In this document: piece after piece, positions 6,589 through 10,417 of the stretch | Position numbering within the stretch: position 1 is the first letter of the stretch | How the letters are laid out: every line of letters begins with the position of its first letter | NCBI GenBank assembly: GCA_027062035.1 | Contig: JAMOUL010000139.1 | Location: forward strand, 1-10,417 | Length of the DNA: 10,417 nucleotides | Source: Candidatus Aminicenantota bacterium | GTDB lineage: Bacteria > Acidobacteriota > Aminicenantia > S016-38 | Direction of reading: 5' to 3' | The notes under the pieces: generated by a model | Databases searched by the model: none | What the model was told of the DNA's origin: nothing | The model's input: the letters and a program-made list of their open reading frames with translations, nothing else | Position numbers and translations under genes: made by a program

Positions 6589-8667
6589 ATGAGAAAATTT
6601 TTCGCAGCTTTTCTTATTGTACTCAGTTTTTCCTTCCTTTATTCTGCTGAGAAAAGGGCTTTTACAATTGAGGACCTTTACAGGTTAAAGAATATAAGCG
6701 GTCTTGCCCTTTCTCCCGATGGTAATAAACTGGCATTTGTGGTTACAGAATACTATTTGAAAAAAGGGAAGAGCAATTCAGATATCTACCTTATGGACCT
6801 TAAAACCTCCAGAACAATAAGACTTACCTATAATGAAAAGGCCGATTATTCTCCCTTCTGGTCAAAGGATGGGGAATATCTTTATTTCATATCCACAAGA
6901 AAGAAGGGACCACAGATCTGGAGAATGAACGTACGCGGGGGAGAGCCTGAAAAGATAACCTCCTTTTTTACAGGGGTGTCCATGCCGGTCGCAACCGCAG
7001 ATGGTCGAATTTTCTTCACATCAAGTGTTTTCCCCGAATGTAAAGCAGACAGCAGGTGCAATAAAAAACTATCAGAAAAGCTCTCAAAGGGACCGGTGCA
7101 GGCACATCTTGCCACTTCCCTTCTTTACAGGCACTGGGACCATTACAGGGATTTTAAGTACAAACACATATTTTACATTGATGAGAAGGGAAAGATAAGG
7201 GAGGTTACAGAGGGAAAACATGATTTTCCTCCCTTCTCCCTGGATGGACACAGGGGATATGACATATCTCCCGACGGAAAGTATATGGTATACGAAGCCA
7301 AGCTGGTAAAACATCCTGAAAGTTCCACAAACTTTGACCTTTACATTATGGAACTTGCCACCGGTAAGACCCGGTGTATTACCTGCGAAAACAAGGCATG
7401 GGATGGCCATCCGAAATATTCACCCGACGGAAGGTACATAGCCTACATTATGCAGAGGGTGCCTGGATATGAATCTGATAGGTTCCGTCTTGCCCTTTAC
7501 GACACAAAAACCGGTGTTAAAAAAGTCCTCACAGAGAACTATGATAACTGGGTGGACGATTTTGTTTGGGCCCCTGATTCCAGAACCATATATTTCAAAA
7601 CCGAAGAGAGAGGCCATTATCCTATCTACCGGGTGAATGTGGATACAGGAAAGATGGATAAGGTTCTGGATGCAAAGGCTATAAGGGAGTTCGAAATAAC
7701 ACCGGACGGGAAAACCATCATACTGACAAGAACCTCTGTCAGGGAACCTGTGGAGATATGGAAGTACAGAATAGGAGAAAAGCTCGTGCGCCTTAGCTTC
7801 TTCAACAGGAAGATAGAGGATGAGGTTGATATCAGACCCGTTGAGGAACACTGGGTCAGGGGAGCAGGTGGTGCGAAGATTCATCTGTTCATCATAAAGC
7901 CCCACAATTTTGACCCGGAAAAGAAATACCCGTTGATACTTAACGTTCACGGGGGACCGCAGCAGATGTGGGCAGATTCCTTCAGGGGAGACTGGCAGGT
8001 ATATCCCGGGGCAGGGTACATCGTAGCATATCCCAATCCCCATGGATCTCCTGGATACGGTCAGAAATTTGTGGAGGCAATTTCCGGGGATTGGGGTGGT
8101 AAGGTTATGAAGGATATTATGAAGGTTACCGATTATCTGGCCTCTCTGCCATACGTTGATGCAAACCGAATGGGTGCCATGGGCTGGTCCTGGGGAGGTT
8201 ATGCTATGATGTGGCTTGAGGGGCATACCACAAGATTTAAAGCCCTTGCAGCCATGATGGGAGTTTACAATCTCAGAGCCATGTATAGTTCTACAGAGGA
8301 ATTGTGGTTTCCAGAATGGGATCTCAGGGGTGCCCCGTGGGAGAATCCAGAGGGCTATAAGAAGTTTTCCCCTTCCAATTATGTTAGGAACTTCAGAACT
8401 CCCTGCCTGATAATCACCGGAGAGAAGGATTATCGTGTACCCTATACCCAGAGCCTCCAGTTCTTTACAGATCTTCAGAAAATGGGCGTGCCATCCATGC
8501 TAATAATATTCAAAAATGATGGTCACTGGCCCAATTACGTAAAGTCAATGCCTGTTTATTACAATGCACATCTGGAATGGTTCCATAAATATCTGGGTGG
8601 CGGTCCAGCGCCCTACTCCACAGAAAAACTTATAAGGAATCTTCAGTTTGAGAAAGAGAAGAAATAA
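6589..8667 (+). CDS. Secreted S9C-type peptidase (DPP5 / acylaminoacyl peptidase-like)
   Basis: A serine peptidase of 692 residues expected to release dipeptides or acylated residues from short peptides outside the cytoplasm. A signal peptide (MRKFF, hydrophobic to about residue 18, cleavage near YSA20) is followed by a TolB-like propeller with repeated SPDG/TPDG turns (42-45, 227-230, 278-281, 371-374). The hydrolase domain begins near 420. HGGP (454-457) supplies the oxyanion region, Ser534 in GWSWGG is the nucleophile, and Asp614 (GEKDYRV) and His646 (NDGHW) complete the triad. The FPEC...RCNKK segment (Cys151, Cys157) and the LLYRHWD motif at 178-184 are typical of bacterial DPP5-like members; Cys263 and Cys266 form a second Cys pair. 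AGGAGGT gives the start. It has its own promoter, and the thioesterase gene follows closely. Subfamily placement is confident; specificity (DPP5 versus acylaminoacyl) is not resolved. Confidence 0.93.
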   Translation: MRKFFAAFLIVLSFSFLYSAEKRAFTIEDLYRLKNISGLALSPDGNKLAFVVTEYYLKKGKSNSDIYLMDLKTSRTIRLTYNEKADYSPFWSKDGEYLYFISTRKKGPQIWRMNVRGGEPEKITSFFTGVSMPVATADGRIFFTSSVFPECKADSRCNKKLSEKLSKGPVQAHLATSLLYRHWDHYRDFKYKHIFYIDEKGKIREVTEGKHDFPPFSLDGHRGYDISPDGKYMVYEAKLVKHPESSTNFDLYIMELATGKTRCITCENKAWDGHPKYSPDGRYIAYIMQRVPGYESDRFRLALYDTKTGVKKVLTENYDNWVDDFVWAPDSRTIYFKTEERGHYPIYRVNVDTGKMDKVLDAKAIREFEITPDGKTIILTRTSVREPVEIWKYRIGEKLVRLSFFNRKIEDEVDIRPVEEHWVRGAGGAKIHLFIIKPHNFDPEKKYPLILNVHGGPQQMWADSFRGDWQVYPGAGYIVAYPNPHGSPGYGQKFVEAISGDWGGKVMKDIMKVTDYLASLPYVDANRMGAMGWSWGGYAMMWLEGHTTRFKALAAMMGVYNLRAMYSSTEELWFPEWDLRGAPWENPEGYKKFSPSNYVRNFRTPCLIITGEKDYRVPYTQSLQFFTDLQKMGVPSMLIIFKNDGHWPNYVKSMPVYYNAHLEWFHKYLGGGPAPYSTEKLIRNLQFEKEKK

Positions 8668-8672
8668 TTTCA
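8661..8672. promoter_or_regulatory. Palindrome GAAATAATTTCA, copy 1, candidate operator
   Basis: GAAAT-A-ATTTC is a perfect 11-bp dyad straddling the S9C stop codon and about 50 bp upstream of the thioesterase start. The same 12-mer recurs at 9501-9512 in the promoter of the GntR-type regulator. No clear promoter is visible beside this copy, so it could instead act on readthrough. Confidence 0.35.
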
Positions 8673-8710
8673 GATTTTCCTGCATAGTTCCAGTTAAAAA
8701 CCAGAAAGAT

Positions 8711-8714
8711 GGAG
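8711..8714 (+). promoter_or_regulatory. RBS deciding the thioesterase start
   Basis: GGAG lies 6 nt before ATG 8721. The upstream in-frame ATG at 8709 overlaps this site and has no spaced Shine-Dalgarno of its own, so 8721 is preferred. Confidence 0.5.
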
Positions 8715-8720
8715 CTGAAG

Positions 8721-9458
8721 ATGGATAGGATATGGACCCAGAAATTCAAAATAATGTCATTTCAGATAGACAGGAACAATAATCTTTCAATGCATGCCCT
8801 GTCTGGAATTTTTCAGGAGGCAGCAGGAGAACACGCCAGGACACTGGGATTTGGCTATGAGGAAATGACCGTAAAGGGTTGGGTATGGGTGCTTTCCCGT
8901 ATAAAGATTAAGATAAGCAGAATTCCCACGTGGAGAGAGGAGGTGAATCTCAGAACCTGGGTGGTTGAAAGAGGGCGAATGCTTTCCCGACGCGATTTTG
9001 AGCTCCTCGATAAGGATGGAAAAAGGCTGGTGTCCGCTGTTACAATGTGGGCTTTGCTTGATCTTAAAGCAAAGAGACCGGTAGTCCTTGAAAAAATAGA
9101 CTTTGGCTTTCCCTACAGACCTGAAGAAAGGGTTATGGAGGAGGAACCAGGGAAACTTACAGTTCCTGCAGAGGCCAGGGACTCAGGGACTTACAGGGTT
9201 AAATACAGTGATATCGACATGAATGGACATATGAACAACATTCATTATGTGAGGATAGTGGTGGATTCCTATCCTCTGGACTGGCTTGATACCCACATTG
9301 TAAGGGAGATGGAAATTAATTACAGGGCAGAGGCCAGAATAAACGATGAACTTCTTATAAGGACTCATTCAGAAGGGGACAATTTTATCCATCAGGTAGT
9401 TAATCAGGAAGATGGCAGAACAGTAGCTGTTGTGCGGATTGTATGGGATATCAGGTGA
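8721..9458 (+). CDS. Acyl-ACP thioesterase (double hotdog, PF01643-like)
   Basis: A 245-residue cytoplasmic enzyme expected to hydrolyse acyl-acyl carrier protein and so release free fatty acids. The N-terminal hotdog shows SMHALSGIFQEAAGEHA and the sequence WVLSR...P.W.E.V.LRTWV near residues 56-81. The C-terminal hotdog carries DMNGHMNNIHY at 166-176, where Asp166, Asn168 and His170 match the catalytic Asp-Asn-His of plant FatA/FatB, and NYRAE, whose Glu204 fits the fourth active-site position. Length is normal for bacterial members. The start at 8721 is chosen because GGAG precedes it and family N-termini begin about here; starting at 8709 would add four residues. It lies about 50 bp after the S9C gene with no terminator between, and upstream of a regulator gene. 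Chain-length preference cannot be read from the sequence. Confidence 0.88.
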   Translation: MDRIWTQKFKIMSFQIDRNNNLSMHALSGIFQEAAGEHARTLGFGYEEMTVKGWVWVLSRIKIKISRIPTWREEVNLRTWVVERGRMLSRRDFELLDKDGKRLVSAVTMWALLDLKAKRPVVLEKIDFGFPYRPEERVMEEEPGKLTVPAEARDSGTYRVKYSDIDMNGHMNNIHYVRIVVDSYPLDWLDTHIVREMEINYRAEARINDELLIRTHSEGDNFIHQVVNQEDGRTVAVVRIVWDIR

Positions 9459-9494
9459 AAAGTCCTCCCATTAGCGTTAAGTCCCGGTGCTGAT

Positions 9495-9523
9495 TTGCTG
9501 GAAATAATTTCATTTTGTAAAAT
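9495..9523 (+). promoter_or_regulatory. Probable promoter of the GntR-type gene
   Basis: TTGCTG (9495-9500), a 17-nt spacer and TAAAAT (9518-9523). The -35 is weak (3 of 6). The spacer is filled by the palindrome GAAATAATTTC and the -10 by ATTTTGTAAAAT, a layout suited to autorepression. Confidence 0.5.
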
Positions 9524-9532
9524 TAATTGTAA
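9501..9532. promoter_or_regulatory. Candidate FCD-regulator operator cluster
   Basis: Three overlapping or abutting elements are visible: GAAATAATTTCA (9501-9512, identical to 8661-8672), the inverted repeat ATTTT-GT-AAAAT (9512-9523), and a direct repeat of TTGTAA at 9515-9520 and 9527-9532 (12-bp period). GntR-family proteins bind short dyads as dimers and often repress their own gene. Which element, if any, is the operator is not determined. Confidence 0.4.
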
Positions 9533-9557
9533 TGCTTGAGACTCTCTGGAGGAAAAT

Positions 9558-10241
9558 ATGGAAGAAAAAAATGGTCTGGGAGTAAAAACTATCAAGCAGC
9601 TTGTGTATGAGCATCTTAGAGATCAGATCAGAAAGAGGGAGCTGCTACCGGGCGAGGCCATCAATCTGGAAAAAACAGCAAAGAGATTGGGGGTGAGTCG
9701 AACCCCTCTCCGTGAAGCGCTTATCCAGCTGGAGATGGAGGGTTTTGTAAGTATACTTCCTCACAAGGGGGTTTTTGTTAACAATATTACAAAAGAGGAT
9801 ATAAGGCACTTTTATCAGATAATAGGAGCCCTTGAGGCAGCAGCCATCCTTTCTGCCTATCCTCTTTTGAAAAAAGAGCACATTAAATCGTTAAAGGAAA
9901 TGAATAAAACGCTAAAGAGTGCGGTTAAGAACAGGGATTTTCACCTTTACAATAGGGTAAATATTGAATTTCACGATTTATTTATGGAGCTTTCAGGAAA
10001 TTCTGTCTTGAGGAGGATTGTAAACACCCTGAAAAAAAGGCTTTACGACTTTCCAAGAACGCTGGAAGGCATTGAAGAGTGGGGAAAACAGTCTATAGGG
10101 GAGCATGAGGAATTTGTCCGCCTTTTAGAACGGGGAAAATTCAGGGAAGCTGCCGAATACTGGAGGGATGTACACTGGAATTTTGATAGACAGGAGCGGT
10201 TTATAGTTAAATATTATTTGTTTGAAGATGGATATCGGTAA
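9558..10241 (+). CDS. GntR-family transcriptional regulator, FCD subfamily
   Basis: A 227-residue DNA-binding regulator. The winged helix-turn-helix spans residues 10-77, with a recognition helix around LGVSRTPLREAL (44-55) and wing SILPHKGVFVN (65-75). An all-helical FCD effector domain fills about 82-220. FCD domains often bind a metal through an Asp-x3-His pair and two more His residues, with a small carboxylate ligand nearby. Here His139, His183 and His206 are present, but the Asp position is Asn135. Ligands in this family are mostly organic acids, sugars acids or, in FadR, acyl-CoA. GGAGG lies 5 nt before the ATG. Its position directly after the acyl-ACP thioesterase gene, with a shared palindrome upstream of both, suggests a link to fatty-acid supply, but this is inference. 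Confidence 0.92.
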   Translation: MEEKNGLGVKTIKQLVYEHLRDQIRKRELLPGEAINLEKTAKRLGVSRTPLREALIQLEMEGFVSILPHKGVFVNNITKEDIRHFYQIIGALEAAAILSAYPLLKKEHIKSLKEMNKTLKSAVKNRDFHLYNRVNIEFHDLFMELSGNSVLRRIVNTLKKRLYDFPRTLEGIEEWGKQSIGEHEEFVRLLERGKFREAAEYWRDVHWNFDRQERFIVKYYLFEDGYR

Positions 10242-10257
10242 TGATCAGACATAGAAA

Positions 10258-10285
10258 GCCCCCTGCTCCTTGAGGGGCAGAGGGC
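10258..10285. other. GC-rich hairpin after the regulator gene
   Basis: On the + strand RNA, GCCC (10258-10261) pairs with GGGC (10282-10285). After one C/A mismatch, CTGCTCC (10263-10269) pairs with GGGGCAG (10274-10280, one U-G) around loop TTGA. No T-tract follows on the + strand. Read on the minus strand the stem is followed by TTTCTAT, so it could instead end a convergent gene lying beyond the window. Confidence 0.5.
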
Positions 10286-10301
10286 GGGATGGTGGGGTGG
10301 G
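10282..10301 (+). other. G-quadruplex motif
   Basis: Four G-runs, GGG-c-GGG-atggt-GGGG-t-GGG, with loops of 1, 5 and 1 nt, plus a fifth run of five G at 10309-10313. This meets the usual G3+N1-7 rule and stands out in an otherwise AT-rich intergenic tail. The first run overlaps the 3' arm of the preceding hairpin, so the two folds would compete. Confidence 0.5.
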
Positions 10302-10349
10302 TCTTAGAGGGGGAGCCACTCAACAGAGAGTGAGTTATTCCTCTGAGAC
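10301..10349. other. Long stem-loop of a possible structured RNA
   Basis: GTCTTAGAGG (10301-10310) pairs with CCTCTGAGAC (10340-10349) over 10 bp, with a single U-G pair. An asymmetric internal loop follows, then an inner stem CACTC (10317-10321) with GAGTG (10328-10332) and hexaloop AACAGA. The lone imperfection is a U-G wobble on the + strand but an A/C mismatch on the other, which favours a + strand transcript. It matches no RNA family I know; it could be a 3' element of the regulator mRNA, a leader of the next gene, or a small RNA. Confidence 0.4.
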
Positions 10350-10417
10350 GATTTAAAGTAGAAATATGCGGGGGTGGATACAAAAATAGAAAGCAGATAA
10401 AATCCTTTAGTTATTAA

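Noticed and set aside
7420..8226. A 268-codon open frame on the minus strand
   Set aside because: It lies wholly inside the S9C peptidase gene, whose triad and family motifs are unambiguous, and its translation shows no recognisable domain.
10309..10349. CTGAGA and GCCACT strings hinting at TPP or cobalamin riboswitches
   Set aside because: The rest of either consensus is missing: no second TPP helix sequence and no B12 box. The strings are too short to count.
10242..10417. A tRNA or other standard RNA gene in the tail
   Set aside because: There is no T-loop sequence, acceptor stem pairing or other hallmark of tRNA, SRP RNA, RNase P RNA or tmRNA.

Overview
The window is bacterial and densely coded, with every credible gene on the + strand. 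It is moderately AT-rich, favours AGA/AGG for arginine and ATA for isoleucine, and has clear sigma70-type promoters (TTGNNN-17-TATAAT/TAAAAT) and mostly strong Shine-Dalgarno sites. A lipobox and several signal peptides point to exported enzymes, so a diderm is plausible. The partial di-iron metallo-beta-lactamase gene and the codon habits suggest an anaerobic, possibly thermophilic lineage. That is inference; the sequence alone does not place it in a phylum.

Layout: (1) 2-652, the 3' end of an oxygen-binding di-iron MBL-fold protein whose C-terminus is not a flavodoxin. (2) 653-1044, an AT-rich gap holding a 38-codon ORF with an excellent RBS and then a strong promoter carrying two TTTCWTGAAA palindromes. 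(3) 1045-2403, a secreted seven-repeat predicted beta-propeller, followed 81 bases later by (4) 2485-4623, a lipoprotein prolyl oligopeptidase with an intact S9A triad, closed by a perfect 11-bp hairpin. (5) 4788-5495 and 5531-6520, a lipid module: a CDP-alcohol phosphatidyltransferase, apparently leaderless, and a flippase-like membrane protein. (6) 6589-8667, a secreted S9C dipeptidyl/acylaminoacyl peptidase with its own promoter. (7) 8721-9458, an acyl-ACP thioesterase. (8) 9558-10241, a GntR/FCD regulator. (9) 10242-10417, a non-coding tail with two strong hairpins and a G-quadruplex motif.

Working together: the two S9 peptidases and the propeller look like an envelope peptide-processing set. 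The phosphatidyltransferase, flippase and thioesterase concern lipid supply and membrane assembly. The FCD regulator is the obvious candidate controller of itself and perhaps of the thioesterase, because an identical palindromic 12-mer (GAAATAATTTCA) lies upstream of both genes. No mobile element, CRISPR array, tRNA or rRNA is visible. The least explained parts are the shared palindrome, the structured G-rich tail, the small ORF, and the non-flavodoxin C-terminus of the MBL protein.
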